From JAMLHH01 sp037189845 (GTDB taxonomy: Bacteria > Bacteroidota > Bacteroidia > Chitinophagales > JADIYW01), in NCBI GenBank assembly GCA_037189845.1, contig JBBCIS010000001.1, positions 558,001-622,000 on the forward strand: a stretch of 64,000 nt of DNA. Reading direction: 5' to 3'. How positions within the stretch are numbered: the stretch's first letter is position 1; each line of letters starts with the position of its first letter. A program made the translations under genes and the position numbers. Under the pieces are notes generated by a model. The model did no database searches. It was not told the DNA's origin and was given only the letters and a program-made list of their open reading frames with translations. Of the stretch, positions 18,510 to 27,701 are shown piece after piece.

Positions 18510-19046
18510 TTATACTGTTAAATCATTTTCAGTTTGAATATCTACTCCCTTTTTGAAAATTGTCGCTATAATATAAATTACTGCTCCCATTAATATAAAG
18601 GCCTGGCTGTCTGCCCAAAATTGATTCAAGTTGTCCGGGACAAAACCTTGATGCATTAAATTTTCAGCTATCAGTCCGGCAATGTAACTAAAGAGTCCGA
18701 TTGAAATAGTGTAATAACTAATTTGTAAAATCTGGTTAGAAACAAAAGTATTGAAAGGTTTTGTCAAATCCATTTTGTGCATTAATGTAATCACTACGTA
18801 GAATAAGACAGCTTTCAAAATTGAAATGGTTAGAATAAAGCTATAAATTCCGAAAAAAGCCATTTTGCTGTCTTTGTACATTTCAGTTAAGTCTAATTTT
18901 TGATAAAGATTTTGGACAAAATCAGGTTTGAATAGACTGAAAGCAAAATTTACAATTAATCCACCGGCTTCGATGGACAAACCTACAAAGATGAGCCAAG
19001 CCACCACATATAAGCTCCAAAATACGAAGTTGTTTGTTTTTGTCAT
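18510..19046 (-). CDS. DUF2975 membrane protein
   Basis: The 178-residue protein has four hydrophobic segments (residues 10-38, 62-85, 108-132, 148-166) and the DUF2975 pattern in which the short C-terminus is cytoplasmic. It forms a unit with the XRE regulator. In such pairs the membrane protein is thought to be involved in signalling or to restrain the regulator; this is not established. The 196 bp upstream is very AT-rich (TTGATAAACAATAAAAATTA) and probably holds the promoter. Confidence 0.8.
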   Translation of the reverse strand: MTKTNNFVFWSLYVVAWLIFVGLSIEAGGLIVNFAFSLFKPDFVQNLYQKLDLTEMYKDSKMAFFGIYSFILTISILKAVLFYVVITLMHKMDLTKPFNTFVSNQILQISYYTISIGLFSYIAGLIAENLMHQGFVPDNLNQFWADSQAFILMGAVIYIIATIFKKGVDIQTENDLTV

Positions 19047-19242
19047 GATTGATAAAATTTTGAATGATCTTCAAATGTAATAAAAATTTATTGATAAACA
19101 ATAAAAATTAATTCTTAATGGGAAAATATTTATTGCGGAATTTGATCTGAGTGTTTTAGGAAAAGTTGTTTGTAGGGTAATAATTTCCTGTGCCAGTGAT
19201 GAAGCTGGCTGTTGCTATTGATAATTGAATACCAGGATGTGA

Positions 19243-20469
19243 TTATTTCAGCTTCTCCAGTACCGCCATGTAGAATCCATCTCCGTCGTATATCGCCGGT
19301 AAAATGTATTCTTCATGTAACAGCTGAAATTCCGGGTACTTACTTAAAAATTCAGCTATTTGCCCGCTGTTTTCTTTTTTCAGGATACTGCAGGTCGCAT
19401 ACACCAGCTTACCTTTGGTGCGGAGCAGAACAGATGCTTGTTCCAGGATTTGAGCCTGAGTAGTTAAAATATTTTTCAGAGTACTTTCCTGTAAACGGAA
19501 TTTGATATCAGGTTGTCTTCTGATTGTGCCTAAGCCCGAACAAGGAGCATCGATGAGTACGATATCAGCCAAAAGATTGTTATTGCCTGTTAAAGTATTA
19601 TTGGGCATCAGCTCCAGGTTTTTCACACCTGCTTTTTGAGCTCTTTTTTGCAGCTGAGACAAACGTGCAGGATCAATATCAGAGGCGATGAGTCGCCCTT
19701 CATTTTTCATCAGTCCGGCAATCTGTAAGGTTTTACCACCTTTCCCTGCACAAAAATCTACGATCACCTGTCCGGGTTTGATACCGGATTGTTTGACAAT
19801 ATGTTGCGAGCCTATGTCCTGAAATTCAAAAAGACCTTCCTTGAATGCATTCGTTTGACGAAGCTGATTGCTGCTTTGAATTCTGATGGCACCACCCACT
19901 TTCTGATCATATTCGTACTCGATTCTGAGCTTGTCCAGCTCTGCGTTCAGTTTTTGAGCAGTTGTTTTCAGACTGTTGTAACGGATGTATACCGGAGCAG
20001 GTGTATCCAGAGATGTAATGAGTGCATCTGCTTCATTTTGCCAGTCTTCTTTTATTGCCTGATAAATCCATGGCTGCAGGCTGAACTTCTTGTCCGCTGA
20101 TAAATTGTTGAAGGATAAAATCTCTTCCTTCAGATCCTGGCTGATTGCTAACTTTTGTTGCAGGCTCTCGTCAGATAGCACAGATAATAAGATGAATGCG
20201 TCAATTTTAGCATCCTGGGACTCTTTGACATTCAGAGCGTTTATTTCCTCAGAAATATAATTGTAACGAATGTAATTTCTGGTGATATCATATACGATTT
20301 TAGTAGCCGTTTTTCTGTCTCTGGATCCCCATGCAGTATGATTTTTGAGCATAGAAGCGACTGCTTTGTCAGAATAGCTGTTTTGAAAAATAATTTCTTT
20401 CAGACACGTATGAATACCGCTCAGTAACGCTTTCGGTAGATGAATTTGAAATAATGTAGAGTCTTGCAC
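19243..20469 (-). CDS. RsmB/NOP-family RNA (cytosine-C5) methyltransferase
   Basis: Residues 225-408 form a SAM methyltransferase domain with VIDFCAGKGGKTLQIAG (motif I), the Asp of DIDPARL, the first catalytic-site Cys in DAPCSGLGTIRRQPD (motif IV) and the second in YATCSILKKEN (motif VI). Residues 1-140 are a helical NusB-like part. The protein should methylate a cytosine in rRNA; 16S position 967 is the usual RsmB target, but other NOP/Sun enzymes fit too. The start is a GTG at 20469, the only start codon giving the full helical domain. Confidence 0.85.
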   Translation of the reverse strand: MQDSTLFQIHLPKALLSGIHTCLKEIIFQNSYSDKAVASMLKNHTAWGSRDRKTATKIVYDITRNYIRYNYISEEINALNVKESQDAKIDAFILLSVLSDESLQQKLAISQDLKEEILSFNNLSADKKFSLQPWIYQAIKEDWQNEADALITSLDTPAPVYIRYNSLKTTAQKLNAELDKLRIEYEYDQKVGGAIRIQSSNQLRQTNAFKEGLFEFQDIGSQHIVKQSGIKPGQVIVDFCAGKGGKTLQIAGLMKNEGRLIASDIDPARLSQLQKRAQKAGVKNLELMPNNTLTGNNNLLADIVLIDAPCSGLGTIRRQPDIKFRLQESTLKNILTTQAQILEQASVLLRTKGKLVYATCSILKKENSGQIAEFLSKYPEFQLLHEEYILPAIYDGDGFYMAVLEKLK

Positions 20470-20572
20470 CCTGTAAAAATAATCTATTCCTGATGAAAAG
20501 TGCTTTCATTAATAAAACATTAGGTTCAGAAGCATGATGAGATTTACACCGCGGATATTTTAAATTTGTAGT

Positions 20573-21235
20573 ATGAGTGAAGGCATTTTAGGACTGGATA
20601 TTTATTTACAGCCAACATATTTTGTAGACAGCGATCATCCCGATGTTATTGCGTATGCCCGGAAGATAGTCAAAGATGAAACTGATCCTGTAAAGCAGGC
20701 AATTTTATTGTATCTGGCAGTAAGAGACGGCTTTAAATACAATCCTTATAATATCAGCCTACATCATGTAGAATTAAAGGCAAGCACATTGCTGAACAGG
20801 GCATCCGGTCAGGGATATTGCACTGAGAAATCCTGTTTGTATAATGCAGTGTTGAGAGTGGTGGGAATACCAAGCCGCTTCCATTTTTTCGATGTGAGGA
20901 ATCATATCGGAGTGGAAAAATATTATGAGCTTTTACAGACAGACGTACTGGCATATCATGCATGCAGCGAGGTATATCTGAATGGTAAATGGGTAAAAGC
21001 GACTCCTGCATTCAATAAGGAACTATGTGAAAAAACAGGTGTTGCTGTTTTAGAATTTAACGGATCAGAGGATTCTATTTTTCAACAGTATTCTCCTGAA
21101 GGTGAAGAGTTTATGGAGTACCTGGCAGACCATGGTACCTGCCATGATGTTCCTCACGATATGTTTGTTCAGTCACTTAAACAACATTATCCTCATTTTT
21201 TCGTACATAGACAGGACCTTTGTATGAAACTATAG
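20573..21235 (+). CDS. Transglutaminase-like cysteine protein
   Basis: The 220-residue protein has a transglutaminase core: Cys in GQGYCTEKSCLYNAVLR (about residue 84), His in AYHACSEVYLNGKW (about 126) and then KATPAF, where many relatives have Asp-Pro-Thr; the usual Asp position is therefore Thr here, so the third catalytic residue is uncertain. Cytoplasmic, with no signal peptide. A TAAATTTG -7 box at 20561-20568 ends only 4 nt before the ATG, implying an almost leaderless message. Function of such proteins (protease, deamidase or crosslinker) is unknown here. Confidence 0.75.
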   Translation: MSEGILGLDIYLQPTYFVDSDHPDVIAYARKIVKDETDPVKQAILLYLAVRDGFKYNPYNISLHHVELKASTLLNRASGQGYCTEKSCLYNAVLRVVGIPSRFHFFDVRNHIGVEKYYELLQTDVLAYHACSEVYLNGKWVKATPAFNKELCEKTGVAVLEFNGSEDSIFQQYSPEGEEFMEYLADHGTCHDVPHDMFVQSLKQHYPHFFVHRQDLCMKL

Positions 21236-21237
21236 TT

Positions 21238-22371
21238 GTGAGCCTGAGACAGATTGCATTTTTCCTGTGCTTATTTGCATTTTCCTGTCAGGACAGGAGG
21301 GTGAAAGTATATGAAGTGCCGGATGAAATACAACCATATATCTCTTCTTTTTTATCAGAAGCCGCTAAGCGCGGACATCGTTTGGTAATAGATGATCTCA
21401 TCGTTACCTATAAATTCAATATCATTACAACCCAGGTGCATGCCGCCGGTCTGTGCCGGAAGCGTTATGGACATACACCCATTATCTATATAGATACTAC
21501 TTCTTCAAACTGGAGAGCCTCAGATCTGACCAAAGAACAGCTGGTTTTTCATGAGCTTTGTCATTGCATACTGGGAAGAGGTCATACAAATGATACGCTC
21601 CTGAATGGCAACCCTGCGAGCATTATGAAACCAAGCGGGGAGACGCTGTACGGACATATTATGTCTGACTTCAAGCGTGAGTACTATTTAGATGAGCTGT
21701 TTGATCCAAAAGCAGAAAGACCGGCCTGGGCACAGGTGACAGAAACGTATAACAAACAATACGAGATCACAGATACTATTTTTTATGAAAGCTTTGACTA
21801 TCCGGTTCAGATAGATAGTCTGGCTGAATATGATTCAGATACTTTTCCTGTTTTTGATAGTCTGCTGCTTAAAAGCTGGTCATTGGGAGAAAATTCAGTT
21901 ACAAGAAGAGATATACAGGACGGCAGACTGGAATTGGAGAGCTTTCTCAAAGGTACTTATCTGATTCCCTTTAATATTGATATTCCTGCAGATTCTGATT
22001 TCGAGATAAGGGTGAACATGGCTGTGCCCGGTGGGAGAGAGGGCTTGATGTCCTTTTATTGGGGAGGAAGTAATGTAAGAAATGCATTTGCTTTTATCGT
22101 CAATCAAAATGGCTATGTATCTATTGGCCAGCTCGAAAAAGGTGTGGTATCTGCTAAATATGGAATGCCGGTCTATAATGATATTTACAATGAAATTCTT
22201 ATCCGTAGAATAGGCAATCATTATTACTTTTTCATCAATGGAAGATTTTTGGATAATCTTTTATTTCTCCCTTTCAATGGGAATTTATTTGGATTTGGAG
22301 TCAGCGGAGTGCCTTCCGAAGTGTGGGTAGAAGATATCCTGGTGACCACAATAAAAGTCCCGAATAAATAA
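21238..22371 (+). CDS. Putative zinc metalloprotease-like lipoprotein
   Basis: The N-terminus LRQIAFFLCLFAFSC is a lipoprotein signal. Residues 40-170 carry a zinc motif HELCHCILGRGH (HExxH with a third His) as in metalloproteases of the metzincin-like shape, although with one more residue than HExxHxxGxxH. Residues 195-377 are a beta-rich part resembling a lectin/glucanase jelly roll (FYESFDYPV and VWVEDILVT at its ends). No ATG is in frame; I chose the GTG at 21238, and a TTG at 21220 would overlap the preceding gene. Substrate unknown. Confidence 0.65.
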   Translation: MSLRQIAFFLCLFAFSCQDRRVKVYEVPDEIQPYISSFLSEAAKRGHRLVIDDLIVTYKFNIITTQVHAAGLCRKRYGHTPIIYIDTTSSNWRASDLTKEQLVFHELCHCILGRGHTNDTLLNGNPASIMKPSGETLYGHIMSDFKREYYLDELFDPKAERPAWAQVTETYNKQYEITDTIFYESFDYPVQIDSLAEYDSDTFPVFDSLLLKSWSLGENSVTRRDIQDGRLELESFLKGTYLIPFNIDIPADSDFEIRVNMAVPGGREGLMSFYWGGSNVRNAFAFIVNQNGYVSIGQLEKGVVSAKYGMPVYNDIYNEILIRRIGNHYYFFINGRFLDNLLFLPFNGNLFGFGVSGVPSEVWVEDILVTTIKVPNK

Positions 22372-22410
22372 ATTGGCACAGACATTGGATATACATTGCC
22401 AAAAACAGAT

Positions 22411-22863
22411 ATGAGAAGTATATTGTTGATAGCAATTGTAGTTTCGGGTATATTTAGTGTAAATGCATGTAAAGAAAAAGAGAGCGCAGTTATAGAAAGT
22501 ATGGATATGCCGGTGGCAGATGAGCATACAAGTCAGAATTCTTTGGATTGGAACGGAACCTATTCCGGCACATTAAAAGGATTGGATGGCGAAACTTTTT
22601 CGGTGGATTTATCATTGGAGCTTGACGGGATGTATGCAATAGAATTAGAAGAAGAAAATAAGAGTGATATTGTAAAGAGAAATAAGTTCAATTGGTCAAA
22701 AGACGGGCGTACCATTGAGCTATTTGATGTGAATGAAATATATAATAAGTTTTTTGTGGGGGAAGATATATTAGTTCAGCTCAACAAAAACGGAGAATTG
22801 CCCGCAACAGAAGAAAGAGATTTATATCAATTAAATAAAAAGTATCATGAAGCTGAAAACTAA
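22411..22863 (+). CDS. NlpE-like lipoprotein
   Basis: A lipoprotein signal with Cys at about 20 (SVNACKE) leads into a small beta-barrel-like domain (SLDWNGTYSGTLKG) that matches the N-terminal domain of copper-resistance lipoprotein NlpE. Typical NlpE domains continue with a Cys-x-x-Cys (ADCEG) motif, here replaced by GLDGE, so the metal- or redox-sensing Cys pair is missing. The frame reaches back to a TTG at 22396, but the ATG at 22411 fits the signal peptide. It overlaps the following META-domain gene by 17 bp, so the two are translationally coupled. Confidence 0.75.
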   Translation: MRSILLIAIVVSGIFSVNACKEKESAVIESMDMPVADEHTSQNSLDWNGTYSGTLKGLDGETFSVDLSLELDGMYAIELEEENKSDIVKRNKFNWSKDGRTIELFDVNEIYNKFFVGEDILVQLNKNGELPATEERDLYQLNKKYHEAEN

Positions 22864-23323
22864 TTTAATGATTGCCGCCTTGATAGTGGCAGGATGGTCT
22901 TGCAAAGGATCGAAAGGTACAAATGAAACGAACCAGGAGAATGCTAATGCTGTACAAACAGTGAAATCTATTGAAAATACTCAATGGGAATTAATAGAAG
23001 CTATGGGAAAACCTGTATCAGAGTACGGCAAGCAAATGAAAAAACCAGGTTTTTTCTTTGATTCCGGGGAACAAAGATTTCATGGAAATGCGGGTTGCAA
23101 TGGAATGGGAGGAACATATAAGCTTTTGGAAGGAAACCGTATTGAACTCAGTCAGGTAATTGCTACACAAATGGCCTGTCCGTCCATGGAGCTGGAAAAC
23201 TTAGTAGTAGAAATATTGCCGACATTAGATAATTATGTTATTAATGACAAGGGTGAACTGATGATCACCAAAGCGAGAATGGCACCGGTATTAAAATTTA
23301 AAGCAGTAAAGGAAAAACAATAG
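22847..23323 (+). CDS. META-domain lipoprotein (HslJ-like)
   Basis: The 158-residue protein has a lipobox (VAGWSC) and a META domain: QWELIEAMGKP at its start, FHGNAGCNGMGGTYKL as the signature and TQMACP near the middle. HslJ of E. coli belongs to this family. NlpE-like and META domains are often found fused or side by side in Bacteroidota envelope stress lipoproteins, and here they are overlapping genes. The exact role is unknown. Confidence 0.85.
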   Translation: MKLKTNLMIAALIVAGWSCKGSKGTNETNQENANAVQTVKSIENTQWELIEAMGKPVSEYGKQMKKPGFFFDSGEQRFHGNAGCNGMGGTYKLLEGNRIELSQVIATQMACPSMELENLVVEILPTLDNYVINDKGELMITKARMAPVLKFKAVKEKQ

Positions 23324-23403
23324 CTATTAAAAGATGGTATTATAATAATTTAACATCTTAAGTGTTGCAAACAAAAATTTAATTCCGCTATATTTGTATA
23401 TAC

Positions 23404-23540
23404 ATTTAATGTCTTGCTAATGAATTTGGACAGTTTTACAATGCAGACTACAAATGTTTTTTAAGGATTTGTTTTTGGGGAGACAAACAATTAAAAAATT
23501 AACTCAGCAAGGTCGTTCGTTATGAGCGACCTTCTTCTTT
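23404..23540 (+). ncRNA. Candidate small RNA with its own promoter and terminator
   Basis: In the 303-bp gap 23324-23626 a promoter-like pair (TTG at 23365-23367, 21 nt, TATATTTG at 23389-23396) is followed after about 110 nt by a hairpin AAGGTCGTTC...GAGCGACCTT (23509-23533) and a T-rich tail. No coding frame lies between. This predicts a transcript of about 135 nt, either free or as a leader, but the next gene has its own promoter at 23589. I do not recognise an RNA family, so this is tentative. Confidence 0.35.
23509..23540 (+). terminator. Rho-independent terminator
   Basis: Stem of ten pairs including one G-T (AAGGTCGTTC / GAGCGACCTT, 23509-23533) with a TTCTTCTTTTT tail. It ends the candidate small RNA, or the NlpE-like/META unit if that transcript runs through. 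Confidence 0.7.
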
Positions 23541-23588
23541 TTAGTCATCGGGCTTTTAATAAGAAGGTAATTCGTTTGTATTATAGCG

Positions 23589-23620
23589 TTGATACTGGTT
23601 TCTGAAATCTTATATCTTTG
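23589..23620 (+). promoter_or_regulatory. Promoter of the SNF2 gene
   Basis: TTG (23589-23591), 21 nt, TATCTTTG (23613-23620): an excellent match to the Bacteroidota consensus. The ATG follows at 23627, only 6 nt after the box, so transcription should begin at or within a base or two of the start codon. Confidence 0.75.
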
Positions 23621-23626
23621 CGACCT

Positions 23627-26470
23627 ATGGCAACAGTCAGAAGTTTTTTTCCATTATTGACGCCGGAAGAGCTGAAATCCGGAGTTCCGTTTTTAGCAGT
23701 TTTATATGTAGAGAAGAGTGCCAAAGGTGTAAAGTATGAAAAGATGACGCTTCAGAAAAGTACAATGAAGTATTTTCCTCTGCCTTTGCAAAAGTCTTTG
23801 CAAACCTTGACGGATGATGGTTTTTTCGTTTTGCTGCAGGAGCTAAGGAGGCAGCATGCTAAATCAAAATCAGGCGTCTCTCAAGAGGTTTTTTTGAAAA
23901 GAGCTGTATTTCGCTCTATGTCACAGGTGACGGAAGAATTATTTGCTTCTGTTAAAGATGGAAAGGCTTATCACAGATTGCCATCTTCCAGTGGCGGATT
24001 TTTGACAGCAGCTTGTCAGGTGTCATCTGATACCCCGCAGTTGAGCTATGAAGTTATTCAGCTTGCGAATTCAGGAAGTCTGAAAGTATTGCCCCGGTAT
24101 TATGTAGCAGGAGAATGGCATACAAATGAGACTGTTCAGCGATTTGGATTTCTGCTGTTAATAAAGAATACTTATTACATTTTGAGCCAGCAGGATTTTC
24201 TTTCTGTGGAATGGCTGGCAGACAGAAAACAGGAGCAATATGCTTTTTCTCCGAATGAGCTGATGCAGAAAATAATTTTGCCGCTGGAAGAAAAGTATGA
24301 GGTCAACAGAAATCATCTATTTCAGACAAATGTCATTGAAGGAGTTCCTCAGAGTGCTGTGCTGCTGAGTGAAATCAGCGGCTCATTTTTGATGATGACG
24401 CCCAGGTGGAGCTATGACGGTATCATGGTAGAAGGTAAATTTCAGGAGACGTATCAGACGAATATCAATGGAAATCATTTTGAAATAAAAAGAAATCAGG
24501 AAGCTGAAACAGTATTTCTTAAATATTTGAAAGCACAACATCCTTCTTTTTCGAGGCAAATCAACGGATATTTTTACCTCAGCTTTGATGAGGCTAAAAA
24601 GAAGCAATGGTTTTTGAAGACATTTCATCAATGGCTGTCAGACAATGTGGAGATACATGGAATGGATTTGCTGCATCATTTCAGATATTCTCCTCATGAA
24701 ATACATACACAGCTGGAAATTCTGGAACAAAACGGACCGATTCTCCAACTGTACATGAAAGTAAGCTTTGGAAAAGAGGAAGCATCTCTGTATGAATTGA
24801 AAAAATTACTGTTGTCAGGACAATTGTATGTGCTGCTGAAAGATGATTCGATGGGAGTGCTGACAGATGACTGGATACAGACCTATGGAGTGTTGATCAA
24901 ACACGGGCAAATCAATAAAAATGTAATAACCATCCCGCAATGGATCATTCTGACATTACAGAATAGTCATACTCCTGAAAAGCTTCAACCCGTGATTTCA
25001 AATGACTGGTGGTCAAAATGGATCCGTTGGCAGGAAGGGAAAGAGAATTTAATACCAGTTCCTGCTGCTGTCAAAGCTGAAATGAGGCCCTATCAGCTGA
25101 AAGGTTATGAATGGATGTGCCTGCTTTCAGAAATTGGTGCGGGTGCGCTGCTTGCGGATGATATGGGTTTGGGAAAGACTCTGCAGACAATAGCATTTAT
25201 GGTACATCGTTACGAACAGGATAATACGGCAAAGTTTATTATTGCCTGTCCGGCATCACTGATTTACAACTGGTATCAGGAAATTCTGAAATTTACAGCT
25301 GTGCTGAAACCGTTTATTTATCAATCAACCAACAGAAATCTGCAAAAGTTTTTTGATTCCGGTGCGCAGGTGCTGATTTGTAGCTATGGAACATTGAGAT
25401 CGGATATAGAGCAACTGTCAGTTACATTCTGGGAAACTGCAGTCCTGGATGAAAGCCACAGTGTGAAAAATCAGAATACGCAGATATCCAGATCTGTACA
25501 GTTCATTTCTGCAAAAAGTAAAGTTGCGCTTAGCGGAACCCCTGTCATGAATAATACAGAAGATTTGTATCCTCAGCTGAATTTTTTGCTGCCGGGTTAT
25601 TTAGGTTCTAATGAATTTTTTAGAAAAGAATATGCGTTGCCAATTGACCGTAACAGAGACGAGAAGAAGATACAGGCGCTGCAGCGAATGACCAATCCGT
25701 TCATTCTGAGAAGGACAAAACAACAGGTTGCAACAGATCTGCCCGAAAAAACAGAATCTGTTTACTGGTGTGAAATGAGTCCGGAACAAAAAGAGTGTTA
25801 TGAAGAAATCAAATCATCCATAAAAAACTCTATCTTTTTAGGTATCAGGCAGGATGGCGTCAATAAAAATAAGCTATCGATACTTCAGGGAATTCAAAAG
25901 CTGCGCCAGGTTTGTGCTTCACCTGTGTTGGTGAAAGACACGGAAAATCCAACGACATCTTCCGTGAAATTAGACATGCTGATGGATGAAATTCTACAGC
26001 TTGGAAATCATAAAGCATTGATCTTCTCGCAGTTTAAAGGTATGTTGTATCTGATAGTTCAGAGATGCCAACGTGAAGGAATCGATTTCTATCATATAGA
26101 TGGAGATACTCCAATAGCAGACAGAATGAGAATGGTCAATGATTTTCAGGAGGATGGAAATCCTTGCCAGGTGTTTCTGATCAGTTTGATGATCGGCAAT
26201 GCAGGTCTGAATCTGACTGCTGCTGATTATGTGTTTCTGGTAGATCCGTGGTGGAATACGGCGGTGCAACAGCAGGCGATTGACAGGACGCACCGGATCG
26301 GTCAGAACAAAAATGTTTTTGCCTATAAAATGATCTGCAAAGATTCCATAGAAGAGAAAATTCTGATGCTCCAGCAGCGAAAACAATCACTTTCTGATGA
26401 TCTGGTCAATGAAGAAGAAGGATTTGTGAAACAATTAACAGAAGAGGATGTTGCTTTTCTGTTCGAATAA
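23627..26470 (+). CDS. SNF2-family DEAD/DEAH-like ATPase
   Basis: The 947-residue protein has an N-terminal half (about 1-480) without a clear family match and a C-terminal SNF2 motor: MRPYQLKGYEWM (Q-like motif), Walker A DDMGLGKT near 515, motif II DESH at 608-611, LSGTPVMNN (motif III), then the second RecA domain with FSQFKGMLYLI and the DRTHRIGQ motif VI. It should translocate on double-stranded DNA or remodel nucleoprotein, in the cytoplasm. Motif II normally reads DEAH or DEAQ; Ser in place of Ala is unusual. I chose the ATG at 23627 over an in-frame TTG at 23618. It is a single-gene unit. Confidence 0.88.
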   Translation: MATVRSFFPLLTPEELKSGVPFLAVLYVEKSAKGVKYEKMTLQKSTMKYFPLPLQKSLQTLTDDGFFVLLQELRRQHAKSKSGVSQEVFLKRAVFRSMSQVTEELFASVKDGKAYHRLPSSSGGFLTAACQVSSDTPQLSYEVIQLANSGSLKVLPRYYVAGEWHTNETVQRFGFLLLIKNTYYILSQQDFLSVEWLADRKQEQYAFSPNELMQKIILPLEEKYEVNRNHLFQTNVIEGVPQSAVLLSEISGSFLMMTPRWSYDGIMVEGKFQETYQTNINGNHFEIKRNQEAETVFLKYLKAQHPSFSRQINGYFYLSFDEAKKKQWFLKTFHQWLSDNVEIHGMDLLHHFRYSPHEIHTQLEILEQNGPILQLYMKVSFGKEEASLYELKKLLLSGQLYVLLKDDSMGVLTDDWIQTYGVLIKHGQINKNVITIPQWIILTLQNSHTPEKLQPVISNDWWSKWIRWQEGKENLIPVPAAVKAEMRPYQLKGYEWMCLLSEIGAGALLADDMGLGKTLQTIAFMVHRYEQDNTAKFIIACPASLIYNWYQEILKFTAVLKPFIYQSTNRNLQKFFDSGAQVLICSYGTLRSDIEQLSVTFWETAVLDESHSVKNQNTQISRSVQFISAKSKVALSGTPVMNNTEDLYPQLNFLLPGYLGSNEFFRKEYALPIDRNRDEKKIQALQRMTNPFILRRTKQQVATDLPEKTESVYWCEMSPEQKECYEEIKSSIKNSIFLGIRQDGVNKNKLSILQGIQKLRQVCASPVLVKDTENPTTSSVKLDMLMDEILQLGNHKALIFSQFKGMLYLIVQRCQREGIDFYHIDGDTPIADRMRMVNDFQEDGNPCQVFLISLMIGNAGLNLTAADYVFLVDPWWNTAVQQQAIDRTHRIGQNKNVFAYKMICKDSIEEKILMLQQRKQSLSDDLVNEEEGFVKQLTEEDVAFLFE

Positions 26471-26518
26471 ACGTCAAAATGTTTATATTAAACCATTGTT
26501 AAGTCATAAATAAAGTAT

Positions 26519-27085
26519 ATGCATTTGAAGTCAATTTTTACATTCGCCTTTATGGTAGCCTGCGGGAGCAGTCTATTCGCACAGGCAAAAATATATACAT
26601 TGCCGCAGAACGGGGGCGAAGCTTTTGAAATTCCACTGGGTGCCACTGAAATCCAGGCATCATCTGCGAATGTGCAATCTATAGAATTAGACCCGGGAAC
26701 AGTGCTTGTCTTATATGAAAGATATGCAAATGGCAAGACAGGAGGAAGACATAGGTTGGTTACTGCCAGTGACCCTGTATTTCAATCAGGATTTAAAGTA
26801 GTGTATGCGATTGCATTCCAGAATGCTGAAAATAAAGTACTGGGTTTTGAAGAGCCTAATTTTGAAGGTAAGGTAGTTGCATTTGAGCCTGGCAGAAACG
26901 AAGTCGCCGCTGATTTTGGACTGAGCTCTATCTATATACCCAAAGGTTCTAATGTGAAATTATATATTATTGATCCTCAGACTTATCCCGAGCAGGAAGT
27001 AGACCACAGACCTATGGGAGCAGGAATCAGACCTTATATCGGGGGTGATATAGACAACAAAGTGAAATTTGTATATGTACAGTAA
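26519..27085 (+). CDS. Secreted protein with possible beta/gamma-crystallin-like fold
   Basis: The 188-residue protein has a signal peptide (about 1-22, ending SLFAQ). The segment VLGFEEPNFEGKVVAFEPGRNEV followed by LSSIYIPKGSNVKLY has the spacing of a Greek-key motif with an F-x-G turn, as in beta/gamma-crystallin domains, but I cannot see the typical calcium-binding pair. Otherwise it is a plain exported Bacteroidota protein. It stands alone between the SNF2 and lipoprotein genes. Function unknown. Confidence 0.6.
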   Translation: MHLKSIFTFAFMVACGSSLFAQAKIYTLPQNGGEAFEIPLGATEIQASSANVQSIELDPGTVLVLYERYANGKTGGRHRLVTASDPVFQSGFKVVYAIAFQNAENKVLGFEEPNFEGKVVAFEPGRNEVAADFGLSSIYIPKGSNVKLYIIDPQTYPEQEVDHRPMGAGIRPYIGGDIDNKVKFVYVQ

Positions 27086-27183
27086 ATTGTCCAGCTTTTT
27101 TAAATTATTTTAAGAATATAGCTGATAAATAGAGAGAGAAAGGCCGGATAGTGTATTTTTGTCTTACATCAAATAAAAATAAA

Positions 27184-27678
27184 ATGTTTAAAAAATCTTT
27201 CCCTCTGTTTGTATTGATGACATTGATCTCAGTTGTTGTACTATATTCCTGTAAAAAAGGAAATACTGCTGTAGCAGAAACCCGGTGGTTTGTTGATGAT
27301 TATACATTTCAGGCAAATAATCAGGGCGGCGTTTTGTTGCAAACTGACACCGGAGCAATATTTGGTGCGGGAACAAGCGATAAAGATTTAATTTTAATTG
27401 GTTTTAAATCCAATATAGGAACAGGTACATATAAAGTTGTTAATGCTACTAAAAAAGCAAAAAGAGAAGATTTTGCAGATGATGAATGTGCTTTGACAAT
27501 TACACACGGGAAAGATAAGTTGTATATGGGCCTTTTTGATGATGCAGGAGTGGTGAATATTACCCAGTCCGGTAAAAAATATACAGCTACATTCAATAAT
27601 GTCCGTCTGGGATATCTTTTGCTACCTTCAACAGATATTATTGAAGTTTCTGCTTCCGGTAAAATTGTAGAGAAATAG
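27184..27678 (+). CDS. Hypothetical lipoprotein
   Basis: Lipoprotein signal MFKKSFPLFVL...VVLYSCKKG, with Cys at about 23, precedes a beta-rich domain (WFVDDYTFQANNQGGVLLQ, IGTGTYKVV, KKYTATFNNVRL) of a kind common in uncharacterised Bacteroidota lipoproteins. An upstream TTG at 27151 extends the frame, but a TATTTTTG -7 box at 27154-27161 places transcription start after it, so the ATG at 27184 is right. It lies 23 bp before thiH in the same direction. Confidence 0.7.
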   Translation: MFKKSFPLFVLMTLISVVVLYSCKKGNTAVAETRWFVDDYTFQANNQGGVLLQTDTGAIFGAGTSDKDLILIGFKSNIGTGTYKVVNATKKAKREDFADDECALTITHGKDKLYMGLFDDAGVVNITQSGKKYTATFNNVRLGYLLLPSTDIIEVSASGKIVEK

Positions 27679-27701
27679 CCGTAAATCTCTTTGCGCTTCC
27701 T

